Source: Flavobacterium fluvii (GTDB lineage: Bacteria > Bacteroidota > Bacteroidia > Flavobacteriales > Flavobacteriaceae). Taken from it: 64,000 nt of DNA. Below the pieces are notes generated by a model. It searched no databases. It was not told where the DNA came from and worked only from the letters and a program-made list of their open reading frames with translations. The translations under genes and the position numbers were made by a program. The stretch spans positions 930,001 through 994,000 of the forward strand of contig NZ_FQWB01000001.1 of the NCBI RefSeq assembly GCF_900129545.1. Direction: 5' to 3'. Positions 9,735 to 22,200 of this stretch are shown here, piece by piece (the first letter of the stretch is position 1; each line of letters begins with the position of its first letter).

Positions 9735-10889
9735 ATGAAAAATATATTAATAAAAACATTTCAACTTAAGTATGTATTGTTGCTGGTAATAGCAACAATC
9801 ACTTACTCTTGTGAAGAACGTCAAAATTACGACGACGAATTGCCAAGTACGTTGAATATAATTGAATCCGTTAAAATAGGCCAAACGAGTGCCACGATAG
9901 ATAATTTATCAGGAGTTGTTGATTTTGTTTTGCCTTCAAATACCAACTTATCTTCAGTTGTATTGGATATAAAAAGCCCTGATGGCGTAATTGTTTCTCC
10001 AGCATCTGGAGCTACGGTCAATTTAACAAGCCCTTTAGAGCTAACCGCTAAAACTGGTAATAAAAAGAGACATTACATCATCAATGCACGCGTGCTGCCA
10101 AATCAAATAGCATTTATCAGTGACGCCACCTCGATTGCAACCATTGTTGATGAAGATGTAAAAGCGGCTGCTCAATGGGCTAAAAACACGTATGGTAGCC
10201 GATTTGTTTTTATTCCTTTCGCGGATTTAACCATAAATTCTTTAAAAACAGTTAACGTGGTTTTCTTCTTTTATGATACCCAAGGAACATCAGCTTTGCC
10301 ACAAGCAAGCTTGGATAAAAAGAATATATTAACCCAATATCTTGTTGAAGGGGGTAAAATGCTTTTAGGTGGGATGGCTACAAGTTATGCCGAAGTGATT
10401 GGCCGTGATAAAAGTGGTCTTTTAACTATAAAAGGAAATGGTATTGGATTCGTGGATGCTGGAACTTGGAGCATCGATGGTGGCATTAACTTCCAAAATG
10501 ATCAAAGAAACAATCCTATTTACAACTTTACCCAAGTAATTTCCACTGACTCCAATGGGTATTTCCCGGTAATTAATGGAGGATACAAAGAAGATCACAA
10601 CAATCTTTGGGATTTAGGCCCATTGTTGGCACCCGGCCATCAAAAAGGACAATTTGCAGAATTCGAAAATCTTTACGGCGGAAAAGTGCTTGCTGTTTGG
10701 AGTGGCGTTGGCGATGAATGTTGCCCTGGTATTATTGAGTTCAAATCGAATTCAGTTTATGCTGGAACTATAATTGCGATAGGTATTGGTGGCATGGAAT
10801 GGGCCATGAATGATGGAAGGACGAATACTTATGCGTCCAATATTCAAGGAATCTACCGTAATTCAATAGATTATCTGAATACAAAATAA
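9735..10889 (+). CDS. Second DUF5018/DUF4960-like surface lipoprotein
   Basis: This 384-residue lipoprotein (lipid Cys26, ITYSCEE) is a shorter relative of the preceding gene. One immunoglobulin-like repeat (about 38-122, with FVLPSNTNLSSV and SPASGATV) is followed by a C-terminal domain that matches its neighbour block by block. Examples are IVDEDVKAAAQWAKNTYG, an LVEGGKMLLGG strand like LKSWVKGGGDMLIAG, and a CCPG/CCGS pair of cysteines near an EFK strand. The two therefore came from a duplication and have since diverged strongly. The gene follows the first by 20 bases and should be in the same transcript. A glycan-binding role at the cell surface is likely but not shown. Confidence 0.78.
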   Translation: MKNILIKTFQLKYVLLLVIATITYSCEERQNYDDELPSTLNIIESVKIGQTSATIDNLSGVVDFVLPSNTNLSSVVLDIKSPDGVIVSPASGATVNLTSPLELTAKTGNKKRHYIINARVLPNQIAFISDATSIATIVDEDVKAAAQWAKNTYGSRFVFIPFADLTINSLKTVNVVFFFYDTQGTSALPQASLDKKNILTQYLVEGGKMLLGGMATSYAEVIGRDKSGLLTIKGNGIGFVDAGTWSIDGGINFQNDQRNNPIYNFTQVISTDSNGYFPVINGGYKEDHNNLWDLGPLLAPGHQKGQFAEFENLYGGKVLAVWSGVGDECCPGIIEFKSNSVYAGTIIAIGIGGMEWAMNDGRTNTYASNIQGIYRNSIDYLNTK

Positions 10890-10910
10890 TAAAGGATTGG
10901 GTTAGTAATT

Positions 10911-10939
10911 TTATCGGGCAGGTCTTTCTTGCCCGATAA
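10911..10939 (+). terminator. Hairpin between the surface lipoprotein gene and fructokinase gene
   Basis: TTATCGGGCA (10911-10920) and TGCCCGATAA (10930-10939) form a perfect 10-bp stem with a 9-base loop. AT-rich sequence follows, but no strong T run. It could be a leaky terminator or an RNA-stability element that lowers fructokinase expression relative to the surface proteins. Confidence 0.55.
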
Positions 10940-10956
10940 TTTAAATTTTATGAAAA

Positions 10957-11877
10957 ATGGATAAAAAAAATAATTTTAAAGCAGTATGCTTTGGAGAGGT
11001 CTTATGGGATGTATTTCCTTCACACAAAAAGATTGGAGGAGCACCTTTGAATGTGGCACTACGCATGAATTCCCTTGGAGTGGCTACAACAATCATAAGT
11101 CGTATCGGTAAAGATGAAGATGGAGACAATATAATTTCATTTCTAAAAGACCAGAATGTCGGTTCAGATTCAATTCAAGTGGGAGAGGAATATAAAACTG
11201 GAGTTGTCAATGTAATGATCAACGAAAAAGGAAATGCTTCTTATGACATTATGTATCCTTCTTCTTGGGATAAAATTACATTGACAAAAGAAATGGTCGA
11301 AAAAGTATCGGAATCAGATGTTTTCATTTTTGGAAGCCTAATCTGTAGGGATGAAACTTCCAGATCAACATTGTATGCTTTGTTGGATAAAGCAAAATAT
11401 AAAGTTATGGATGCCAATCTAAGAGCACCCTATTATACAACCGAAGTGCTAATAGAATTGATGTCCAAGGCTGATTTCATTAAACTTAATGATGAAGAAT
11501 TATGGGAAATAAGCCGAAAATTAGAGTCGCCTTATAATTCTTTTGAGCAGAACATCAAATTTATAGCCGAGAAAACAAACACAAAACAAGTCTGCGTTAC
11601 CAAGGGAGAATTTGGAGCGGTTCTGTATTACAACAATAAATTTTATTACAACAGTGGTTATTTTATAAAAGTGGTGGATACCGTTGGAGCGGGAGATTCT
11701 TTTTTGGCTACTTTAACGGTTAGATTGCTCAAGGGAAAATCCCCTCAAAAATCCTTGAATTATGCTTGTGCTGTTGGAGCATTGGTCGCCGGGCACGAAG
11801 GGGCAAATCCTAAACTTTCTGATATGGAAATAAAAAAATACATGATGCTGGAAGAAAAAAACAAAATCAAAAAATAA
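10957..11877 (+). CDS. PfkB family fructokinase
   Basis: This 306-residue cytoplasmic enzyme phosphorylates a sugar with ATP, most likely fructose to fructose-6-phosphate. The ribokinase-fold signatures are clear: GGAPLNVA near residues 27-34 (sugar-binding side), KLNDEE at 176-181, and the PfkB signature 2 DTVGAGDSF at 241-249 with catalytic base Asp247. The ATG at 10957 is chosen because the ATG at 10950 opens only a 4-codon frame. The gene ends the fructan locus, giving the order transporter, GH32, SusC, SusD, lipoproteins, kinase. This layout, rather than sequence alone, supports fructose as the substrate. Confidence 0.9.
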   Translation: MDKKNNFKAVCFGEVLWDVFPSHKKIGGAPLNVALRMNSLGVATTIISRIGKDEDGDNIISFLKDQNVGSDSIQVGEEYKTGVVNVMINEKGNASYDIMYPSSWDKITLTKEMVEKVSESDVFIFGSLICRDETSRSTLYALLDKAKYKVMDANLRAPYYTTEVLIELMSKADFIKLNDEELWEISRKLESPYNSFEQNIKFIAEKTNTKQVCVTKGEFGAVLYYNNKFYYNSGYFIKVVDTVGAGDSFLATLTVRLLKGKSPQKSLNYACAVGALVAGHEGANPKLSDMEIKKYMMLEEKNKIKK

Positions 11878-11979
11878 GTTTTCGAATGGAAGATGGAAAG
11901 TCAATTTCAGTATCAAATAACTAATCAATAAACGTCACGGACATCAGAGTGGATATACAAATAAAAACGGCACATTAAG

Positions 11980-12069
11980 TTAAGCTACATTTTTGTAATT
12001 AATTTGATTGTTAAATTCTTCAATAGTTGCATAATTTAAAGCAGAATGTCCACTTTCTCTCTGCAGATA
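11980..12069 (-). pseudogene. C-terminal scrap of an IS3-type transposase
   Basis: Read on the minus strand from 12069 to 11980, about 30 codons end in a TAA stop. They include the motif SGHSALNY followed by ATIEEFNNQ and a KNVA end. This looks like the last residues of an IS3-family integrase-type transposase (HSALNY near the C-terminus). A stop codon lies immediately upstream, so only a tail survives. It sits between the fructan locus and the beta-barrel gene, marking an old insertion or IS-driven rearrangement. The family call rests on a short motif. Confidence 0.6.
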
Positions 12070-12081
12070 TTTTTATAATCT

Positions 12082-12113
12082 AAAAAAGCTAACCATTCGG
12101 TTGGCTTTTTTTT
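12082..12113. terminator. Rho-independent terminator, probably bidirectional
   Basis: AGCTAACC (12087-12094), loop ATTC, and GGTTGGCT (12099-12106) form an 8-bp stem with one G-U pair. It is flanked by an A run on the left and eight Ts on the right. It should stop reading from the fructan locus before the beta-barrel gene, whose start is 27 bases further on. Confidence 0.75.
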
Positions 12114-12139
12114 GTAATTTTAGCCCACAAAAAATCAAT

Positions 12140-12844
12140 ATGCGATTATTTCTCGGCTATTTTCTTTTCTTATTTGTTCTTCCTGTTTTTTCCCAAGAAA
12201 AAGCAAACACGGGAAATGTGCCAAAAGTAAAAATAGATTCCCTTTATAGAGAAGACCAGTTTTATTTTAGCTTTACACTCAATACGCTGCAAGATAAACC
12301 CGTAGGTTTGACCCAAGATAAATTCTCGTCCGGGTTTTCGTTAGGATTTCTTAGAGATATGCCCGTCAATAAAAGAAGAAATGTTGCAATAGCTCCGGGA
12401 CTTGGTTTTACCATCAATAGTTACAACCAAAACATGGCTATAACCCAATCCAATGGAACCACGGTTTACACCATTATTGATCCGCTGACAGACTTTAATA
12501 AAAACAGGTTCTCGCAATTTTCGGTAGATGTGCCCGTGGAGTTTAGGTGGCGTTCCTCTACTTTTGAAGGTCACAAATTTTGGAGAATTTATGGTGGATT
12601 TAAAATGAGTTATTTGATTTATGATAAATCTGTTTATGAAGATGATCAAGGTAAAATTGTGGTCACCAATAATAAGGATTTTAATAAATTTCAATACGGT
12701 GCTTATATTGCATCGGGTTTTAATACGGTAAACATATATGCTTATTATGGTTTAAATTCGTTGTTTCAATCGCCAAAAACGAATGATGGCGTGACCATAA
12801 ACATGAATATGTTGAATATCGGGATCATGTTCTATATTCTATAG
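12140..12844 (+). CDS. Outer-membrane beta-barrel protein, PorT type
   Basis: The product (234 residues) has a signal peptide (MRLFLGYFLFLFVLPVFSQ) and then alternating aromatic/polar strands typical of an 8- to 10-strand barrel. The stretch FSSGFSLGFLRDMPVNKRRN is followed by APGLGFTINSYN. The pattern recalls PorT/SprT, a T9SS component of Flavobacteriaceae, but the family has many paralogues and I cannot be certain which this is. The start at 12140 is chosen over an upstream in-frame TTG at 12101, because that start falls in the terminator and would precede the signal peptide. The chain ends in NIGIMFYIL. A diverged copy of this end is found at 50813-50842, next to the rpoN group. Confidence 0.78.
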   Translation: MRLFLGYFLFLFVLPVFSQEKANTGNVPKVKIDSLYREDQFYFSFTLNTLQDKPVGLTQDKFSSGFSLGFLRDMPVNKRRNVAIAPGLGFTINSYNQNMAITQSNGTTVYTIIDPLTDFNKNRFSQFSVDVPVEFRWRSSTFEGHKFWRIYGGFKMSYLIYDKSVYEDDQGKIVVTNNKDFNKFQYGAYIASGFNTVNIYAYYGLNSLFQSPKTNDGVTINMNMLNIGIMFYIL

Positions 12845-12897
12845 GCAATCACAAAGTATTTTCCTTAGTTCTTTTTGAATTTAAGAATGCTGAAACG

Positions 12898-13213
12898 ATG
12901 TGAATTTTATTCCAATTGGAGTATTTTTTGCAAACTATATCGATATACCCCTTCTATTTTATCGTAACGCCCCTCCTGTCTTATGTGGCGTTGTCTATAT
13001 TTGTCTATTAGTAATTCTTTTTTCATTTGGCTTGTTTTTTTATTGGAGGAAATACATTTCTTTTTTTTAGTGTATTTTTTAATAATTTGGACAAGGTTAA
13101 TTTGAAATAAAAATTTCTCATTAATAAATTTTAAAATCCAATTTGTAAAAATAATTAAATGAAAAAAATTGTATTAGCACTTGCTTTGTTTTTGAGTCTG
13201 CAAAATAATTTTG
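12898..13213 (+). repeat. Promoter plus signal-peptide repeat, copy A
   Basis: This stretch of about 316 bases recurs at 15776-16090 with only scattered differences. It covers the upstream region of the GH2 gene at 13159 and its first 18 codons. The coding part, 13159-13213, is identical in both copies. The shared upstream part contains the palindrome at 12936-12947, the inverted repeat AACGCC/GGCGTT at 12966-12971 and 12987-12992, and a TAnnTTTG box at 12996-13003. The rest of the two GH2 genes is unrelated at this level, so the segment was copied as a promoter and secretion cassette. Confidence 0.92.
12936..13003 (+). promoter_or_regulatory. Putative activator-dependent promoter of the first GH2 gene
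   Basis: In order: the 12-base palindrome TATATCGATATA (12936-12947), the inverted repeat AACGCC/GGCGTT (12966-12992), then TATATTTG (12996-13003), which fits the Bacteroidota -7 box TAnnTTTG. No clear TTG box stands at -33, which suits a promoter that needs an activator. The hybrid two-component regulator at 19261 is the natural candidate. The implied leader is about 150 bases. Confidence 0.5.
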
Positions 13214-15579
13214 GTCAAGTATCATTTGGTGATTCCAAAAAAATTAATGACAACTGGAAATTTACGCTTGAGGATGCTCCAGATGCTCAAAACGCAACTT
13301 ACAATGACAGTAAATGGCAGTCTGTCAATGTGCCACACGACTGGAGTGTCGAAGGGCAGTTGAGTCCTACTTTGGCCAGCTGTACCGGATATTTGCCTGG
13401 AGGAATTGGTTGGTACCGAAAAAACATAGAGATACCAAAAAGCAAAAGCGGAGAGAAAGTGTATTTCTATTTTGAAGGTGTTTACAACCGAAGCGAAGTT
13501 TTTATCAATGGACATTCTTTGGGGAAACGTCCCAATGGATATATTTCTTTTGCATATGATGCAACTCCTTATATCAAATATGGTGAAAACAACACCATTG
13601 CAGTTCGTGTAGATCACAGTAAAAGCGCCGATTCCCGTTGGTATTCGGGTTCGGGTATATACCGTAACGTATGGCTGGTTTATTCTAATCCAATACATGT
13701 TGGACAATGGGGTGTTTATGTCTATCCAGAAGTTGCTAATGGATCAGGTACTTTAAATGTAGAAGTAGCCATAGAAAACGGGTCGTCTGCAAAAACAAAT
13801 CTTGTCGTTGTCAATGAACTGTTGGACAATAGCGGAAAAGTAGTCGCCAAAAGTTCCCAAAAAGTTCTTGTGGAAGCCAATGCAGCCAATAAAATTGCAA
13901 CCAAAATCAACGTAAAAAATCCGAAGCTATGGGATTTGGAACATCCTAATCTCTATCAGTTAAAAACGACTGTTTTAAAGGATGGAAAAACAATCGATAA
14001 AACGGTTACATCAACAGGTTTTAGAACTTTCACTTTCGATGCAAATAAAGGTTTTGCGCTAAATGGCAAATGGATGAAAATGAAAGGTGTTTGTTTACAT
14101 CACGATGCTGGAGTTTTAGGATCTGCAGTTCCTAAAGAGGTATTGAAATCAAGACTGCAAACCTTGAAAGAAATAGGTGTAAATGCCATTCGCACGAGCC
14201 ACAATCCGCAGGCTCCCGATTTTTATGCCCTTTGTGATGAATTGGGATTGTTGGTGCTTAATGAAGCTTATGATGAATGGGAGTTTCCTAAACGCAAATG
14301 GTTGACGGGATGGAATGTTGGCACTCCTGGTTTTGAAGGTTCCAATGATATATTTGTTGATTGGGCAGAGAAAGATTTGGAAGACATGGTGCGTCGCGAT
14401 CGAAACCACCTTTCCGTTTTTGCTTGGAGCATCGGCAACGAGGTGGATTATCCAAATGATCCTTACTCACATCCAATATTGGGTGGAAAAGATACCGGTT
14501 TTGGCCAGGCTGCTTATGGGGGTTACAAAAAAGATGCTCCAGATGCCATGCGTCTTGGAGGCATAGCCAAACGCCTAGTGGCGGTAGTAAAAAAATACGA
14601 CAAATCACGTCCAACCACAGCGGGGCTTGCCGGAGTTGCTATGTCGAACGAGACAGAATATCCGGGTGTTTTGGATATTACAGGATACAATTATACGGAG
14701 AGCAAATACCAGTCCGACCACAAAAAGTATCCAAATAGGGTAATTTTTGGTAGTGAAACCACCCATGGCATAGAACCATGGTTAGACGTAAAAAATAATG
14801 AGCATATTTTTGGGCAGTTTTTATGGACAGGTATCGATTATTTGGGTGAATCAGGAAGCTGGCCATCAAGAGGATTCTACTCAGGATTAGTAGATCTTGC
14901 GGGAATTATTAAACCAAGAGGATATTTCCGTCAATCGTTGTGGTCAGATAAACCAATGATTTATGCAGGAACTTACATAAGCAATAAAGAAAAAGAACTT
15001 TCTAAAGACGCTTGGCCTATCTGGAATAATTACAATGACGGGCAAATGGTTAGAGTGGTTTGTTACACTAACGCAGCCAAAGCACGCTTGGAATTAAACG
15101 GAAAAGTGGTGGGCGAGGAGAAAAAATACGATGAAAAAACAGGTGTTATCTATTGGGACATCCCTTTTGTTTCAGGCAAATTAGAAGCAATTGGACTGAG
15201 TGATGATAACAAAGTTGTTAGCCAATATGCAATCATGTCTTCTCTGCAACCAAATGCTTTAGTGATTAATGAAAAAAACATCACGATCAATAAGGAAAAT
15301 GGAGTTGCTAAAGTTATTGTACAAGTGCTGGATGAAAAAGGGGTACCGGTAATGCTTTCAGATAACGAAGTTACTTGTACGGTAAGCGGTTCGGGTACTT
15401 TATTAGGGTTGGAAGCAGGGAATAATGCGGATATGGGCGACTATACAGATAATGTTCAGCGAGTTTATCACGGTCATTTGGTAGCTTACATTCAAGCAAC
15501 GGGGGGTAATGAGCCCATAACAGTAAAGTTTAGCAGCAACTGGTTAAAATCAACTGAAGTTACCATTCAGCCAAAGTAG
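13159..15579 (+). CDS. GH2 family beta-galactosidase-like enzyme (short type, periplasmic)
   Basis: The 806-residue enzyme should cleave beta-linked galactose, glucuronic acid or a related sugar. After the signal peptide (cleavage near FGQ, residue 20) come the sugar-binding jelly roll (WKFTLEDAP ... VPHDWSVEG ... GGIGWYRK), an immunoglobulin-like domain, and the TIM barrel. Acid/base Glu428 lies in WSIGNEV and nucleophile Glu533 in GSETTHG. C-terminal Big-like and DUF4982-type domains follow (about 610-806). The signal peptide is identical to that of the next GH2 gene except for one residue at its end. It is the first gene of the second locus. Substrate specificity within GH2 cannot be read from sequence alone. 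Confidence 0.92.
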   Translation: MKKIVLALALFLSLQNNFGQVSFGDSKKINDNWKFTLEDAPDAQNATYNDSKWQSVNVPHDWSVEGQLSPTLASCTGYLPGGIGWYRKNIEIPKSKSGEKVYFYFEGVYNRSEVFINGHSLGKRPNGYISFAYDATPYIKYGENNTIAVRVDHSKSADSRWYSGSGIYRNVWLVYSNPIHVGQWGVYVYPEVANGSGTLNVEVAIENGSSAKTNLVVVNELLDNSGKVVAKSSQKVLVEANAANKIATKINVKNPKLWDLEHPNLYQLKTTVLKDGKTIDKTVTSTGFRTFTFDANKGFALNGKWMKMKGVCLHHDAGVLGSAVPKEVLKSRLQTLKEIGVNAIRTSHNPQAPDFYALCDELGLLVLNEAYDEWEFPKRKWLTGWNVGTPGFEGSNDIFVDWAEKDLEDMVRRDRNHLSVFAWSIGNEVDYPNDPYSHPILGGKDTGFGQAAYGGYKKDAPDAMRLGGIAKRLVAVVKKYDKSRPTTAGLAGVAMSNETEYPGVLDITGYNYTESKYQSDHKKYPNRVIFGSETTHGIEPWLDVKNNEHIFGQFLWTGIDYLGESGSWPSRGFYSGLVDLAGIIKPRGYFRQSLWSDKPMIYAGTYISNKEKELSKDAWPIWNNYNDGQMVRVVCYTNAAKARLELNGKVVGEEKKYDEKTGVIYWDIPFVSGKLEAIGLSDDNKVVSQYAIMSSLQPNALVINEKNITINKENGVAKVIVQVLDEKGVPVMLSDNEVTCTVSGSGTLLGLEAGNNADMGDYTDNVQRVYHGHLVAYIQATGGNEPITVKFSSNWLKSTEVTIQPK

Positions 15580-15679
15580 GTTGTGTGTTGCAAAAGTAAA
15601 TATTGATGGAATAAATAAGTAATTGAACCCGCTTTGGTAAGTGCGGATAAAATTAGTTTTAGTTAGTTAGTTGTAGTTT

Positions 15680-15715
15680 GTAAAAGCTGTTTCTTTTGTT
15701 AGAAACAGCTTTTAC
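15680..15715 (+). terminator. Strong hairpin after the first GH2 gene
   Basis: A perfect 15-bp stem is formed by GTAAAAGCTGTTTCT (15680-15694) and AGAAACAGCTTTTAC (15701-15715) with a 6-base loop. The right arm carries TTTT, but no long T run follows. It separates the two GH2 units, each of which has its own promoter copy. Confidence 0.7.
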
Positions 15716-15775
15716 GTTATGTGCTGTTTTTAAATTTGAGAACAAGCCATTAAATATTGTTTCATTTGATTTGCC

Positions 15776-19152
<3,377 letters not shown>

Positions 19153-19177
19153 TTGGTGTTTTTCTTTATGTTTGCAT

Positions 19178-19217
19178 AGAAAACCTATGATGTTTATTCA
19201 TGGGTTTTCTAATTTTT
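19178..19217 (+). terminator. Rho-independent terminator after the LacZ-type gene
   Basis: AGAAAACCTATGA (19178-19190) pairs with TCATGGGTTTTCT (19198-19210), with one G-U pair and a 7-base loop. A T-rich stretch follows. It separates the GH2 unit from the regulator gene. Confidence 0.7.
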
Positions 19218-19260
19218 AAGGTTATTAAAAACTTTATATTTAACCCAAACACACTATATT

Positions 19261-22200
19261 TTGAGGAATAGAATCCTGTTGTTTTTACTGCTTTTAGTTT
19301 ATGTTGATGCTAGGCCACAGGCAACTGCAGGATCGTTCGTTCCAAAATATGAACAAATAAAATACAGTATTGGGTACATCGGCATCAAAAATGGACTTGC
19401 CAATAATGCTGTTACTTCTGTTTACAAAGACAAACGGGGTTTAATGTGGTTTGGGACTTATGACGGCATAAGCAGATATGATGGATATAATTTTTTGAAT
19501 TACAGAAATGAACCTTATGATGCTAATTCACTGGTTAACAATAGGGTTGTGAGTATTTGCGGAACCCAAAATGAAATTTGGATTGCTACCAAAGGAGGAA
19601 TAAGTGTTTATAATTATTTGAGCAATCAGTTTAAAACAAAGTATTTCGTGAATGCGAAAACTTCCAAGAGTGAGTTGATTGATTTTGTGGTCAATGAAAT
19701 CAGGGACTATAAATCAAATATGTATATCGCCACTGCGGGTAAGGGTTTGCTTTATTGTGCAGAAAACCAAAAGAAAATCGTGCAGATTCCGCTTTATATA
19801 AATGGGAAACTGCGATGGGATTACCATGTTCAGGCAATGGATTTTGACCCATCAGGCAACTTGTGGTGTTTGGTTCAGGGAGTTGGACTCATGACTATGG
19901 ATGCATCTGCAAAAAGACTTTCTGTCGTGTTTTCAGATGTTACTGGAGGAGGCTCTGTTTTATATGATGAGTTTTCCAATGTTTGGGTGGGTGTCGAAGG
20001 TGGTTTGTTGAAATACAATGCAAAAAACAGGACACATCGTGTTTATACTAATCAAGAAATCCAATATCCAATTTCAGATTTGATGAGTAAGCCCGATAAA
20101 AAGGAGCTTTGGATTGCAACAAATGGCAATGGAGTAATTAAATACAATTATGCATCGGATACATTTTCCTCATTAACCGAAAGTTTGAATGAAGAAAAAC
20201 TCAATAGTAATGCCATTTCATCTTTGTGTCTAGATAATGAAAATCGCGTTTGGATTGGGACTCTAAGAGGCGGTGTCAACAAGATTGAAGAAAGAAAAAG
20301 CCCTTTCAGGACTGTTTCGAAAAATGAAAAAATAAAAAACACTTTGCCAAGTGATTTTATTCTTTCGTTGTCTGAGCAGGACAAGGAACATCTTTGGATA
20401 GGAACAGACGGAGGAGGCGCCAGTTTGTGGGATAGAAAGAACAATACATTTACAAATTATTCCTATAATTCAAATAATCCCAATTCGCTATCCAATAATT
20501 TTGTGTCAGCAATTATAAAAGACAGCAAAGGAACTTGGTTTGGAACTTATGGAGGAGGCGTTTGTTTCTTTAATTCCCAAACCCATAGTTTTAAAAAATA
20601 CAGGCTATTCAATCCTAAATTCAATTTAATTCACAAGAATATCTGGGTGCTGTTTCGTGGCAAAGACAATTTTTTATGGGCTGCTTCTCCGGATGAAGAA
20701 GGATTGTATCGGTATAATGAAACCAGCGACCAATTCGATTTTGTGGATGCAAAAATCAAGGGAATCATTTCGATGACGGAAGACAAGAATGCCAATCTTT
20801 GGATAGGTAGTTTTTCAACATTGATAAAACTCAATCCGAGGACAATGAAAAGTCAAAGACTGGATACAAAATATCCGGTACGATCCATAATTTCCATTTC
20901 TGACACAAAAATGCTTGTAGGTACCGAAGGAGGTGGTTTGATGATTTTTAATCCCCAAACTTCAAAAAGAAGATTTCTGACCCAGAAAAATGGACTTCCA
21001 AATAATTCGATTTTAAATATTGTTCAAGATAATCAAGGTGCTTATTGGTGCAGTACCTATAATGGGATATTTGTATATAATGCGGATACTGGCGGGATTA
21101 CAAGTTATCATGACACTGATGGGCTTCAAAGCAACCAGTTTAATTACAATGCCGCACTGAAACTCTCTTCGGGAGAAATAGTTTTTGGAGGAATTAAAGG
21201 ATTTAATATCATTAACCCAAAAATTAATGGCCAACTTCATGACTTTCCGGAGGTGGTAATAAATTCCATAAAAGTAAACAACAAAGTTTTTGACCAATCG
21301 GGTTTAGGCATTTTTGGAATTGACAACTTAAAATTGCCTTATGATGAATCGATGCTGAACATCGAATTTGCAGCCTTGGAATACAGTTTGCCCGAGAAAA
21401 TATCCTATGCTTATTTTTTGGATGGATGGGATTCTCAATGGCATTTTGTCGATAATATTAGAAGTGCAAATTATTCCAGATTGACAGAAGGGGATTATGT
21501 GCTTAAAATTAAATCTACCAATGCTGAGGGCATTTGGAATACTAAAAGTATTTCGTTGCCTATTACCATATTGCCGCCATGGTATAGAAGTGGTTTGGCT
21601 TATTTCGTGTATTTTCTTGTTGTCGCTTTTGTTATTTATGTAGTTGATAAATACTTGCGTGAGCAGAGGCATCTTAAATATGAGGTGAAGCTTTCTCATG
21701 ATTTGGCTAAACAGGAGAAGGAATTGAATGAGAAAAAATTAACTTTTTTTACCAATATTTCTCACGAGTTCAGGTCGCCTTTAACAATGATCATCAATCC
21801 TTTGAAAGACATAATTTATGGCACAGATCAACAAATAGATCCAGGCGCCATAGAAATGGTGTACAGTAATTCCAGGCGATTATTGAGTTTAGTGGATCAG
21901 TTGCTTCTTTTTAGAAAAACAGAAACAGAAACCGGAAAACTTAAAATAGGTCAAATTGATATTGTAGAACTAGGCAAAGAGGTGTTTAGCTGTTTTGTGC
22001 ATCATGCCAAAACAAAAAAAATAGATTACAGTTTCAGTATTTCGGAAGAAAAGCTGTTCGTTTATGTAGATCGTGAAAAAATAGAAATGGCTTTGTTTAA
22101 TTTGATTTCGAATGCCTTGAAATTTACCGAGAAAGAAAATGGTGCTGTTGTCGTTAATTTGCGCTGCGTGGACAATGAAGTCATTATCAATGTTATTGAC

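Noticed and set aside
12101..12139. Upstream TTG start for the PorT-like gene
   Set aside because: It lies in the right arm of a terminator and adds 13 residues before a clean signal peptide; the ATG at 12140 is better.
12845..13158. Possible small gene between the PorT-like gene and the first GH2 gene
   Set aside because: The region is the copied promoter and leader segment; no frame is shared between the two copies beyond the signal peptide.
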